Translations under genes and position numbers: made by a program
Notes under the pieces: model-generated
Told to the model about the DNA's origin: nothing
What the model saw: the letters and a program-made list of their open reading frames with translations, nothing else
Database searches by the model: none
Assembly: GCA_963920665.1 (NCBI GenBank)
Contig: OY987266.1
Coordinates: 4,221,001-4,285,000 of the forward strand
DNA length: 64,000 bases
Reading direction: 5' to 3'
Source: Straminergon stramineum
Lineage: Eukaryota; Streptophyta; Bryopsida; Hypnales; Calliergonaceae
Shown: one piece after another, positions 10,651-21,599 of the stretch
Layout: each line of letters begins with the position of its first letter
Position numbering within the stretch: position 1 is the stretch's first letter

Positions 10651-12420
10651 GCCTCCCTCCTGTAGCAAAAGCGGAGTCCAACTGATCCCCCCTGCGCGTT
10701 TTCTGACCCTCACTTTTTCCGAACTTTAGTTGTTTATAGTTTGGACGCAAGTGAAGAACTGAAGATTACGGTAATTTTCCAAAAGAGGACACGCGAGTGA
10801 GTTCCGGCCAAAGACCGGCTCCTGGCCATTTGGGGTTGCTAACTTACTTAATAAGAGAACCCATGCCGGATGCTTCCAATTCGTGCTAATTTTAGCTTAG
10901 TTCCTGTAGGCTGACTAGGCTCCCTGATCTTGTCTGTATTGTGGGTGAGATTGATACTGAGATTCATTTGCTTTTAGGTGGACCTACCTTAATAAGTTAT
11001 TACTTTCCTGAGTTCCCTCCCCTGATGTTCAGTTTTCTGGGGTCCATCACTCCGCCAGCATCGCCCACCTTTCCGCTGGAAGGTCCAGATTGACGAGGCA
11101 AACTGCGGAGAATCACACAGCTATCTTAGTCGAGTCCTCCACTCCTCCCATGGGAAGTGAGGACTTTCCTCCGAAAGGTCAGGAAGGTCAGGAAAGTTCA
11201 GAAAGTTGAGTTTCAGCCGGGAACGGAACGGAAGGGTAAGAGCATCGCCAGTTCGCCACCCCTGCCCCGTATATGGGGCCGGGCCGGCCATAAGGTGGCC
11301 CGGTCTGGTTGGCCGTCTCCACCGTGACGCTGGCAGAGCCCTGGAGGCAGCCGGACGCACCGCAGGACAGCGTGAGAGCATCGCCACCAGTTCTTTCCAA
11401 AGCCCTTGGCTCCGCACCAGTGTTCGGGAAATTCTTCGAGGTCCTCCAGCTGATTTCCTCCTTCCACGAAAATGAACCAGTTTTTTTTCAATGGGCACCG
11501 GTTACATCCTTTGAAGACCAAAATGTACTGGTTTATTTCCTCCAATTTCAATTTCTCACTTGCAAATTTCCTCCAAATTGAAATTGGTACCAGCAAAATT
11601 GCAAACTTTGTATAAAATATAGAAAAAAAATTTAATATGAAAGTACTAATTAGTATTGCATCCTTAGGAGAATTGAACTTGGCAAAGCCCTTCACCATTT
11701 GAAGGCCAAGGATCCTTTCAACCCATGCAATATGGAGTTGAGGATGGTTATGAAAAGGTTGCATGAAATCAAAAGAGTTTAGGAAGTACCAATTTCACAT
11801 TCTTCAAATATTTCTTTTGTTGCCCCTATAAGGTATCACTCAAAATTTGCATATAGATGGTGAAACTTAGAAGAATTCTCCCACAAGACAATGGCCTCTT
11901 CTATTATGTTGTCATAGTCTTTGTCAAGTCCTTCCAAGGCCAATTGCATGACACTATCCAAATTGGATGTTTTCATGTGATTTCAAAGTTTTTCCTCCAA
12001 TAACTTCGGGAGGTGCCCTATGCCGCTATGAGGTGGTAGGCCACGACTCCATGAGCTACAAGGAAATAAGGTTTCTAATTTTTTTTTCATTTTTTAGTAA
12101 TAAGAATTTCATACTAGGGCCTTCAATACACGTGCAGAGGTTGATATCCAATGGCAACAAACCTTCATTAGCTAGGTATTAGCCAATAATTTTTTTGGCA
12201 AGGCAGTTGAAACCCCCCAATTATTTTAAGGAAGCGGTCAAATATCCTCTAAATTTTAGGTGGTACTGGTTGATTTCTGGTTCTAGAAATTTCTTCCCAG
12301 TTTAGCATCCTTTAATTTCAAAATGCAACCGGGTTTTTTTCCAAATCCACCGGCTAACTTTGAACTAGTTGTTGATTTTTTCCAATCATTGAATGACACG
12401 AAGTGCTTGCCATGTTTATC
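10651..12420. other. Mixed non-coding stretch with a GC-rich patch
   Basis: Positions 11000-11480 are clearly GC-richer than the surroundings and hold short overlapping open frames on both strands, none recognisable. TAAGAGCATCGCCAGTTCGCC at ~11237 and GAGAGCATCGCCACC at ~11371 look like GAGCATC-family termini without clear partners. I see no gene. Confidence 0.5.
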
Positions 12421-12423
12421 TAA

Positions 12424-12859
12424 GAGCATGGCCACCATGCCCCTCCCAAATTGACACGCCATATCAGTTTGGGAGGGCCCTTGTGAGGTGATGGACAAAG
12501 AAGAATTCCTAGCCCCCCACTATCCCTTGCTATAAGGCTACTTTCAATCTGTGACCCCACCTCATGTTTTTTTGCCAAGCCACAAGTAATCTTTTTGTTC
12601 CACTGCAGCAGTTGCTTGGTCTTGCTATTCATTGCCTATTCCCAAAATTGTTACACAAAGCCATATTTGAACAAAGATTCTCTACAATCTCTAGTCTTGA
12701 GTCATTGAAAGGGCTTGCTACTATTGAGTGGATGGTTTCATTTTGGAAGTAGACATTGTGAAAGTAGCTACTCCAAGAGTGACAGTGGGGAGAAAAAAGG
12801 GGCAAGAGTCCTCTAGGTTGCATTGAGGCTAGTTCTTGCTAGCCAAGGTGGCCATGCTC
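12424..12859. mobile_element. Tourist/PIF-like MITE, GAGCATC family, copy 2
   Basis: Inverted ends GAGCATGGCCACC and GGTGGCCATGCTC are flanked by TAA (12421-12423 and 12860-12862). It is 436 bp with no conserved open frame. The end sequence resembles copy 1 for the first ~8 bases and then diverges, so this is a related but separate subfamily. Confidence 0.8.
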
Positions 12860-12862
12860 TAA

Positions 12863-15340
12863 CGTCAAATGGCTCCACACTAGCATCCCACTATGGTACA
12901 CTTTTTGCCATTCCTCCCATCACTTTCACATTTGCTCAGCAATGAAGGGCCTTTGTAGAGGGTAGTTTGACACTCACACTAACTTGGTCAACAACTCAAT
13001 GTAGACTATAGATACAATGGATGTTGACGTGGATGTGATGGAGGATAGTAGGGGGCACATAAAGAAGGGAAAGAACTTCTGTGAGATTGAGGAGAAGCAA
13101 TTATATTGTTCTTTTTAGTGGGTGTACTATTCTATTTGTCACATTGATTAAGCAACTACAAATGAAAGACAATTTTTATTTTCATCTTTAAGGGATGAAA
13201 TCATATGTCTATTACAAGTAAAACAATCCATATTTTTGGAGAAATTTTGTAATCACTATGAATTTTTACAAGAAAGAATAATAAAAATAAAAATAAAAAC
13301 CTTAGTTATCAACTTTGTTCTAAAGCATAACCTTCAAGTATGTATGTATGCTTTGGAATCAATTGTTCACAATGCACATACCTCATACTTTTGAAGGGAG
13401 GAGAGAATTATGAACACAAAATAATGAAAGAATATATATATAAATAAAAATCCTATAAATATGTATATGTAATAGATATATAAGATATAAGATATTTATA
13501 TAAAAATAATATTATGAAAATACCTATAAATATTAATAAAGACATGTACATATAATTAATATGTATAATGTAAAAATAAAGCTTTTACATTATAATGTGT
13601 TCATGGTGGCCCAAAATTAATTCAAAATTCATCTTCAAATTAAATAGATTCTATTCTTCTATGATTTTTTCCTCAAAAATCTAAGAATATAAAATTCAAA
13701 ATTCTAGCCTCCATTGATTGCAAGACCATTTTGAAAAAACTTTGGGAAATAGATTCAGTAATTTTTTAAATATAATTACATATTAAATATAATTCAAGAA
13801 CATTTAATTCATCCCATATATATAATTCATGTAAAAGTTTGAAAACAATATGTTTTGGAAGCAATCTCATCAAATTGATAAAAGAACTATACATTATTCA
13901 AAATATCAACCTTCTAGTTCTAGAGAACAAGTCAATACTTTCTCCTTCAAGTCAAATTTTTTTTTCAATCTCCATTTTGAGGAATAGCCTTTAGTTGTTG
14001 ACTTCACAAAGCACCATAGTGGCATTTCCCATTACTTGGCACCTTGGTGGCATTTGAATAATAAGGGCCAATCCAATTTTAGCGGGTTGTTGGTGGGGAG
14101 CATTGGGTGGCCACTTCACAACTACATCTTACTAGACAATAAGTGCCTCACCACTTCTTGGTGTCGTAGTTCATTGGAGTGGAACTAGTGGCAATCCTCT
14201 GAGTGGTGAAAATCGAACCGCAATTTCCAGTTTGTCCATGTTTTGTGAGATTTATATAAAAAGAAACAAGCTATTAGCAACTTACAAGGAGGGAATGGAT
14301 CTTTTATTAACCACAAGGGCTGAATTGTAGGGCTAAATATAATGAAACCAAGAATCAAACTTTGGTTTCCATAGAGCTCTGTGCACTTTCCCAGTTATTA
14401 CAATGGAGCAACAATTGGCAGTCCACGTCGAACTTCCTATTCCATGGGGGATTGGCCGCCCTATAGTGGCAATGCTCTAAGAGCATCTCCTTCATCCTTC
14501 TTAGGACCTCTTCACACTATGACCATCCAAGTTGAGAGGCCGTGGGATTGAGTGGCCAAACTTTGTTGAGAGTCTAAGGAAATGGGCAATAAATAGGCCC
14601 TCCAAAATATGAATTGGAGCCTTTGGCCAACCATAGTATGAAGTCTCCAAAGGCGAAGTCCAAAGTCCAAAACCTTGGCAATGAACTCCCACAACCTCTT
14701 GATTGGGGTGGCCATAGTGTGAAGCCTCCCATGGCCAAGCCCAAAGTCCAAACCTATGCCAATCTTATGATTGAGATCTTATTAGATTCTAATTTTTAAT
14801 GAAAAAACTCCTACAACCTCTCAACTTGAGTTTGGGCCTCCATTTTTGCTTGACCCAAACTCTAGTTGAGAGTTTGTCGCCATATAAGCATTTGGCTACC
14901 ACATAGGCAATTTTGGAGACATCGAATTTTAATGGACTTTGGATTGTGCCACCTTGTATGAAGGGCCGAGAGGCTGAAATCTTGGGTTTCTGAAATTTGA
15001 TTAGCTAAGACCAATGGACTCTCGACCTTGTGTCGTAGTGTGAAGTGGCCCTTAGTTTGAGCCCGCCACATGGATTTCCAAGGGGAGAGTGGTGGGTCGA
15101 AGACCCAGTGGTGATACAAGTCTAGAAAATCTCTTGCGGCCTAGAGTAAAAAGGTTGGCAAAGGACTTCTTTAGTGTTAGTTGGTGGGTGAATCAAAAGC
15201 ACTGTGTCATGAGAAAATTTCCATAGAGAGCCACATCCTTCACAAGTTGCCTTTTGGCAATCTCCTCCCCAATCCTAATTTTTAATCTAAATTTTGAAAA
15301 ATCTAAGAATGTCCCATAATCACATAGTACTATATAGTAT
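12863..15340. other. Non-coding stretch with AT-rich and locally duplicated parts
   Basis: Positions 13430-13570 are an AT-dinucleotide-rich low-complexity tract. At 14466-14490 the right end of one GAGCATC-type element (GGCAATGCTC) and the left end of another (GAGCATCTCC) share a single TAA, but their partners are uncertain. Positions ~14630-14790 hold about two copies of an ~82-bp repeat (CATAGT.TGAAG..TCC, CCAAAGTCCAAA). No gene is seen. Confidence 0.55.
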
Positions 15341-15344
15341 TAAA

Positions 15345-16360
15345 AAAATGTACAAATTTGAAGAAAATTTTGCCCCTCCACTAGAGAGTTGTAGAAGATT
15401 CTATACAATGTGACTAATGTGACTAATGCTTGGAAGGGGCATTAGTCACAATTGAACAAATCTTCCAAAATACTTCCCTTTTGTATTAAAAAATAGTCTA
15501 AAAACTCCCCAATAGTTTTAATAAATCCTAAACAAACATATTAACATATGAAATTGGACATATCAACTCCAATTTTATTTATTTTGGGGTTGGGAGTTAA
15601 AAAAATAAAAAAATTCTAAAAGATTCTAAAAGTGTCAAATGCTTCCAAAAATTTGCAAGTAGGTGTCTTACATAATGTAGAACATATATACAAATTTTCA
15701 GAAAATTTCACCTACCTACAAAATAGTTGTGGCAAATTTACTCAATTGTGACTAATGTGACTAATGCCCCTCCAAGGCATTAGTTACATTAGTCATAGTT
15801 GAACAAATCTCCCAAAACACTTGCCTTTTGTATTCAAAAATTGTCTAAAAGCTCCCCAATAGTTGCAATGAATCCTAAACAAGCATCCTCATATATAAAA
15901 TTGGACATCTTAAAGCCAATACCTATTAGTTTTGGGATTGGAAGTTAAAACAATCCAAAATTCTAAAAAATTCTAAAAGTGTCCAATGCTCCCATAAATT
16001 TGCAAGTAGGTGTTTTACATAATGTAGAACATATACAAATTTTCAGAAAATTTCACCTATCTACACAATAGTTGTGGCAAATTTATTCAGTTGAGACTAA
16101 TATGAGCAATGCCCCTAAGGGACATTAATCACATTAGTCACAATTGAACAAATCTCCTAAAATATGTCCCTTTTTTATTCAAAAAATTTCCAAAAACTCC
16201 CCAATAGTTGTAATAAATCCTAAACAAGCATACTAACTTATGAAATTGGATACAACTCAACTCTAATTTTAGTTATTTTGGGGGTTGGGAGTTGAAACAA
16301 TCAAAAAATTCTAAAAGATTCTAAAAGTATCCAATGTTCCTACAAATCCATGACCTATTT
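15345..16360 (+). repeat. Tandem repeat, ~346-bp unit, about three copies
   Basis: CTCCCCAATAGTT recurs at 15505, 15852 and 16197, giving spacings of 347 and 345 bases. CACCTA(C/T)CTACA.AATAGTTG and TTCTAAAAGATTCTAAAAGT recur in register. Each unit has a dyad built from GTGACTAATG..GCATTAGT(C/T)AC. The copies are clearly diverged, so this is an old or low-homogenised satellite-like repeat. It is non-coding. Confidence 0.88.
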
Positions 16361-16832
16361 ATTTGCCATGCATCATAAAATCTAGGAATTTTCAAATTTA
16401 TATAGGCAATGAGAGGTACCAAATTAGGGTGGAGTGGTTTAAAATAATATATTAATTAAGCGCAAAATAGTTTTGTTTTTTTTAACATGTACACCCAAGA
16501 AAAACTCCTAGTACTTAAGAAGATGATTGATAAGGGTGGTTCACACCAATCCACAAATGTAACTACGGCTTGCAAGTTGCTATTGTCATCACCATAATGG
16601 CTTTTGACTTGTCAAACCATGGAATCCAATGACAATAAGGGGCTGTGAAGGTCTTTTCTACAAATCAAAATTCTACCAAAGTCAAGGTCGATTCTAGAGG
16701 CCCCGCGCCTCTACATCTCCGACTATAGTATTGTTGGAGATTTAATTTCACTTGGCCGCTCAAAAATTGGTTGATAGGGCTCATTTACCGGTGTGTAGGA
16801 GATGCTCTAAGGGCCTCTTGCCATGTGAGTCC
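16361..16832. other. Non-coding stretch ending in a truncated family B left end
   Basis: Positions 16785-16831 (a GGTGTGTAGGAGATGCTCTAA block followed by GGGCCTCTTGCCATGTGAGTC) repeat almost exactly at 17158-17204. At 16832 the B-type sequence stops and a family A element begins. It looks like a local duplication or recombination junction. Confidence 0.6.
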
Positions 16833-17143
16833 GGGTGTGCTTACATGTTGGTCCGGTGGGCAAGCTTTATACTAATTCAAGCAATAAGATGAAACAAGTC
16901 AAAATAGGCTCAACTGATAGTCTTGCCAGGGTGGGCAAGTGGGAAAGGAGGAGTTGAAGTTTCACCGATATCGGTGGACAACTCCATTGGTGGAGACTAG
17001 TTACTCTTGAGAGAATCTACTACGTGTTGATTTCTTATTGTATTCCTCTCCACCCACTAGATCCACATGAAAATGCAATTGCAATATTCACTTGTAGCAC
17101 TCCCTGTGAAGCTTCCTTGCCCACCAATACATGCAAGGAGGCC
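16833..17143 (+). mobile_element. Family A MITE, copy 1
   Basis: Starts GGGTGTGCTTACATG and ends ATGCAAGGAGGCC. It matches 17755-18066 throughout (TACTAATTCAAGCAATAAGA, CTCCATTGGTGGAGACTAG, TGATTTCTTATTGTATTCC) and the inverted copy at 46081-46399. The flanks do not form a clean duplication (TCC left, TTA right), so one border was probably lost by recombination. Confidence 0.8.
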
Positions 17144-17183
17144 TTAACAGGATTCTTTTACCAATGTGCAGGAGATGCTCTAA

Positions 17184-17460
17184 GGGCCTCTTGCCATGTG
17201 AGTCAAGCTGGTAGGAAAAGCACTAAAAGACAAGAAGTAAACACCAATTGTCTTGCCGACCTTAGTAAGCGGAGAAGTCGGATTTCAAGGTTCACTGATG
17301 ATCGGTGGACAAGCCCATTGGTAGAGTTTGGTCAATTTGATGGGAATCATTACGTGTAGAATTTTCACTCGATCTCTCCCCACCCACCCGGTCCACATAG
17401 CACTACAATTTCTTTTTTGACTCTGTAGCTTCGCCGGCCGATTCACATGGCAAAAAGCCC
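17184..17460 (+). mobile_element. Family B MITE, copy 1
   Basis: Inverted ends GGGCCTCTTGCCATGTGA and TTCACATGGCAAAAAGCCC, with TAA on both sides (17181-17183 and 17461-17463). The interior matches the intact copy at 42515-42805 (AAAGCACTAAAAGACAAGAAG, GGGAATCATTACGTG). It is 277 bp and non-coding. Confidence 0.85.
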
Positions 17461-17463
17461 TAA

Positions 17464-17751
17464 GAGCCTTTTGCCATGTGAACAGGGTTGGTAAAGTTCT
17501 CCTAGAGAGCTACAGGGTCCAACAGAGACAAGACACTATCACATGGACTAGTTGGGTGGAAGACTATCATGTAAGAATAGTACGCATATGGATTCCTTCA
17601 TAGTAGGCCAATTTGGACCAATGGAATTGTCCACCGATATCGATAAAACTCGAAATTCTTCTTTTCCACTCACTGAGGCCGACAAGAAAATCGGTGGGAA
17701 TTGCTTGTCTTCTAGTGCTATTTCTACCGGCCCAACTCACATGGCAGGCCC
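17464..17751 (-). mobile_element. Family B MITE, copy 2 (inverted)
   Basis: It begins immediately after the TAA that closes copy 1 and is followed by TAA at 17752-17754. Ends are GAGCCTTTTGCCATGTGA and ACTCACATGGCAGGCCC. The interior aligns with copy 1 only as the reverse complement (GAGAGCTACAGGGTC against GACTCTGTAGCTTCG). It is 288 bp. Confidence 0.82.
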
Positions 17752-17754
17752 TAA

Positions 17755-18066
17755 GGGTGTGCTTACATGCTGGCCCGGTGGGCAAGCTTTGTACTAATTC
17801 AAGCAATAAGACGAAATAAGCCAAAATAGACTCAACCGATTGTCTTAACAAGGTGGGCAAGTGGAAAAGGAGAAGTTGAAGTTTCACCAATATCGGTGGA
17901 CAACTCCATTGGTGGAGACTAGTCACTCTTGAGAGAATCTACTACCTGTTGATTTCTTATTGTATTCCTCTCCACCCACCGGGTCCACATGAAAGTGCAA
18001 TTGCAATATTCACTTGTAGCACTCCCTGTGAAGTTTCCTTGCCCACCGATACATGTAAGGAGGCCC
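17755..18066 (+). mobile_element. Family A MITE, copy 2
   Basis: Ends are GGGTGTGCTTACATGCTGG and ACATGTAAGGAGGCCC, with TAA at 17752-17754 and 18067-18069. It is 312 bp. The left TAA is also the right duplication of the preceding B element, so the three elements form a chain with 3-bp joints. It is nearly identical in sequence to copy 1. Confidence 0.87.
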
Positions 18067-18069
18067 TAA

Positions 18070-18377
18070 GATATTCCGTCCGGGTTAAGCTGAACTTCAT
18101 TCCGCACACATACAGTACCTTGGCAGCTGAAAAGCCGACCTTATGACGGTATTACCTTACATTCAGGGAACGTCGGACCCGCCAAGGATAAGCTTAATAA
18201 TAAAACTAACCAGTTCTCCATCTGGCGGGCTGGGCATCAGCGGACGATGGGCGGGGCTCCAGCCCGGCCCAGGCGGGCGTTCACGTGGCGATGCTTTGGA
18301 AGATAAAAGACGGCATCTTATTCTATTACCAACTACAGTAGATTGTTGTATTGGTGTTTCATGGTTCACTTGAATTA
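18070..18377. other. GC-rich non-coding patch
   Basis: More GC than the surroundings, particularly 18220-18300 (GGCGGG and GCCCGG motifs). Short open frames run on both strands without recognisable content. Its origin is not clear. Confidence 0.45.
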
Positions 18378-19029
18378 TAAGAGCATCCGCACGCCAACTC
18401 GCTAAGGGAGGCAACCTATTTCTGACAACTTTAGCAAATACATATAAGGGAGTTTTTAACTGTGGGAAATTTTAGTGTGTGAAGAATTACAATTCATAAG
18501 ATTTTCATAATTTTCAGATTTTTATTTCTCAAAACAAAATTACTATGAATTTTTAGCTGAAGATTCTATTCCACCCCATATTGGTCATACATACCTTCCT
18601 ATTTCTGACCAAGGTCTAGTTGCAAAATCCAATAAGGGTTGGTTTTAGTACTGAGAATGTTGTAGCCAATCATAATGCCCCACAACTACGTCAAGAACTA
18701 TGCCAACATTAATCATGTTAATCACTTGTTGATTGAAATTACTACACCTTACATTGCCATAATGGGGGAGTGGTCAAGAATGGTTTGCCTCCCCTAAACA
18801 AAGTCAACTTGCTCATTGGGCGCGTCTAGGTCGATTTTCTTCACCATGGTAAGGGCACCAAGCAAAAAAACCCCACTGGCCATGTTGAAATTTCAATAAG
18901 GCACTTTGAAGTAATGTGGCTTCAATATGCTGCATCAAGAGGTTTGCATTGAATTTCAGTCCCGTCTTCAAGGTACCAACCCACAATTGGCCCCCGAATG
19001 GACTCAAAGTCATTTAATAATGCAATTAA

Positions 19030-19599
19030 CTCCTAAAGGACCAAGTGTCCATTCATCGTACGTAAGAAATCTTAGGTAGGTTCCTATGAAGTCATTTTTG
19101 GTTAGATGTTCATAAAATTTGGACATAATGTGTTATTGTGTGCCCCCTTCCTGAAAAATCTAATTTTTTTTCCTATCGGGTACTTGGATCAAAAGTTATG
19201 TTGCCGTGAACTTTATGGGTAGCTCTGGCAACATGTGAAAACTCTCCCTATGATTTTGAAATTTGACGGATGTGTAGCTTACATGATACAAGATGCAAAT
19301 GTCAAAAAAAAATAACCATGTTTAGGTGTAAAAATCTCATTTAAGAAGGAGTTAAAGTTTGTAGGCCTTATCTGGTAAGGTTGAAAAAAAAGTTTTTCAA
19401 CTAACTTCAAATGTTATAATCTTTCAATTTGTGTCGTCAAAGTTTCTAAAATGTTTTCCACATGTTCACAAATAGGCCTAGTACAAATTTGTATGGTTGA
19501 ATTTTGAAAAAAAACTATTTTTTAATTTTTTTCTTGCTACCCTAAGAAGTGGTAGTTTTTGACAATTTCTACCCCAAATGTGCCTTGGTTCTTTAGGGG
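19030..19599. mobile_element. Family D short variant
   Basis: Left end CTCCTAAAGGACCAAG follows TTAA (19026-19029). Right end CTTGGTTCTTTAGGGG precedes TTAG (19600-19603). The ends are inverted repeats over ~16 bases. The interior is only 570 bp and shares little with the ~0.95-kb D copies, so it is a deletion derivative or a sister family. Confidence 0.65.
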
Positions 19600-19710
19600 T
19601 TAGGTTTCCTTCACTGACAACATATAAACTCATAAAAATTACATTTTGCACTACAATAAAGCTTTCTTTACTTGTGTCTAGTGAAAAGTGATGTACTTGT
19701 ATGCAAATAG

Positions 19711-19950
19711 ATTTGAATTTTCTCATGAGAAGGGAAGCTCTTTATAATCATATTGGGTGGTAGATTGGTAGGAGATAGGACAACCCATGCGGGATATATA
19801 AATTAGAATTAGTAGGAGCTTCAACCATGAGTAGTTGAAGCTCCTATTAATTCTAATTTACATATCCCACATGGGTTGTCCTATCTCCTACCAGTCTACC
19901 ACCCAATGTGTTTATAGAGAACTTCCTTTATCATGAAAAAACTCAAAATA
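19711..19950. repeat. Hairpin MITE-like inverted repeat
   Basis: Arms of ~105 bases pair across a short loop near 19822-19840. Sequence such as ATTGGGTGGTAGA.TGGTAG and GGACAACCCATG.GGGATAT on the left has its complement on the right. Similarity fades outward (GGAAG.TCT, CATGA), so the borders are approximate. It is non-coding. Confidence 0.82.
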
Positions 19951-20269
19951 AATTGAAAATGCTAAAGGATTGTAGTGGGATGGATGATAAAATTATTACC
20001 CAATGCATTGACAATTTCTATTATTTAAAGTTAAATTTTTAAGGAAAAAATTACCCTTCAATTAAATGCTTTACTTGGTGTCCCTTTTGGTGTGTCTACC
20101 ATGGAGTACATGAGGAACAATGAGACCAAACACTTCAAACCCGCATGCCCAAACCCCTCTTGGTGCCCTTGTCTAGCTTGGCTAAGATGCGGATGCTCTA
20201 AATAAGATTTAGGGAACTTGTTGTCCTCACTTAGATAGATTTGACAAAATGCCCTAGATTTTTGATACT

Positions 20270-21016
20270 GGGTGATTGCAAGAAACATTTGTCCTATTTC
20301 TTGTCTTCTTGCCTTGGACAAGTGGTTTTGTGCTCATAACTTCGGCATCCTTAGTCCGTTTGGCCTGAGATTTGGAGTAAAGGTAGATGTGGAAGTTTCA
20401 GACATTCCCTAATTTTTTCAAATTTAAAAAAATTATTCTACTATTTTTAACCTACCCCTGATTGGATGTTTGTTTTGGCCATTTGGGGGGATTTTAGTAC
20501 TATTGGCGACCCCAAAAGCAAATTGGAAGCCACAAATTGGATATGTTGGAGATGTACTACCTTTTCAAAGATTGACGAAGAGTTTTTGTGAAAATAGCAA
20601 CATGTCGATTGTGCACATGGGGTCAAAGTGACCTTCCTTTGTGCAAAGGCTACAAAGAGGTAAAAATTTTCCTACATGAATTTTTTGGTGCAATGAGAGT
20701 GCAATCTTCTCTAGCAAAATGTCTTTCTTTATGAATTTTTTTTGAATTACTAAAAATGAAAAAGTCAACAGACCCCATTTTCCCTATTTTTTTGTTGCAC
20801 ATGGCTTTTGTAGTACTCCATAGTATTCTATAGTACTACAAAGTACTACATAGTACTAAATCAACGATTCAAATTCACAAGCGCTGAAATCAATGGTTTA
20901 GATTCATAGGCACAGTGCTAATGTGCAAATTTGACAAGTCCTCGTAGTAGTGCCAGTATTGCGGCCAATGACTGTGATTTTGATAAAAAAACGTGAAGTG
21001 TTTCTTACAATCACCC
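20270..21016 (-). mobile_element. GGGTGATTGCAAGAAAC element, copy 2
   Basis: Ends are GGGTGATTGCAAGAAAC on the left and GTTTCTTACAATCACCC on the right (one mismatch). Flanks are TACT (20266-20269) and TACC (21017-21020), close to the 4-bp duplication of copy 1. The full 747 bp align with copy 1 in reverse orientation at roughly two thirds identity or better by eye. Open frames are not shared between the copies. Confidence 0.85.
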
Positions 21017-21228
21017 TACCCTTGTTGGAAAGGGCCAAGGGAGATCGTTTTGGAGCCATAGATATCCAACAAAAATACTCTAGTGGGAATCCCTCAAAGC
21101 ATTCAACAACAATGTTGGTAAATTTCATCTTGGTAGAATATGGGTTCTCTAATTAGTTGCAAGAACTTCTTGCTTGTCCCCCCCCCTACAACTCATTATT
21201 TTACCTTTCAAACAATCATCATTTTAGA

Positions 21229-21599
21229 GGTAGTCACAATTCCTCCACTATCTTGGATTTTTGTGGAGGATGGGGATGTGCCGTTTCCGGTTAGGCTTTT
21301 CGCATGCTTGTTGATAGGGAATATTCTTCTTCTAAAAAGTTTCCTCCATGCCCATTCTTCTCATCCGAAGGTGAAGAATGGGTGTGGAGAAAACTTCTAA
21401 GAAGAAAAATATTCTATTTCGGACTAGGCTATTGCTCACTGTTGGCTCCACATTGATTCTCCACATCTCATTCTCTACATCTCATCCTCTAAACGAATAA
21501 GGGGTGTCACACTTCCTTCACCTACTAATGCTTCCTATTTGTTCCTATTACTTCTCATTCTCCAACAAAATTTTTGATGGTGGAGGAATTGTGACTACC
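21229..21599. mobile_element. Foldback element with GGTAGTCACAATTCCTCCA ends
   Basis: The left end GGTAGTCACAATTCCTCCA has its reverse complement at 21576-21599, with ~23 of 24 bases pairing. An inner hairpin at about 21317-21410 pairs AATATTCTTCTTCTAA with TTAAGAAGAAAAATATT-like sequence, and CCATTCTTC with GAAGAATGG. It is a likely MITE of unknown superfamily and has no gene. Confidence 0.7.

Larger units (their letters stand above)
18381..20198. mobile_element. Long PIF-like element, GAGCATCCGCA ends
   Basis: Inverted ends GAGCATCCGCA and TGCGGATGCTC are flanked by TAA (18378-18380 and 20199-20201). At 1.8 kb it is long enough for a decayed transposase, but I see no DDE-type open frame. 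It contains a short D-like element (19030-19599) and a separate hairpin (19711-19950). The terminal match is only 11 bases, so chance pairing of two unrelated GAGCATC ends is possible. Confidence 0.5.

Noticed and set aside
11213..11764. 183-codon minus-strand frame
   Set aside because: The longest raw frame in the window, but no motif, mixed composition (half AT-rich), and competing frames on both strands.
13430..13570. AT-rich tract as a replication origin or matrix attachment site
   Set aside because: Low-complexity AT sequence alone does not support a functional call.
15345..16360. CRISPR-like array
   Set aside because: Units of ~346 bp without short identical repeats or unique spacers; this is an ordinary tandem repeat in plant-type DNA.
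14482..16808. A single GAGCATCTCC-ended element enclosing the 346-bp repeat
   Set aside because: Only ~11 terminal bases match, and several equally good GAGCATC ends lie nearby, so the pairing is not secure.
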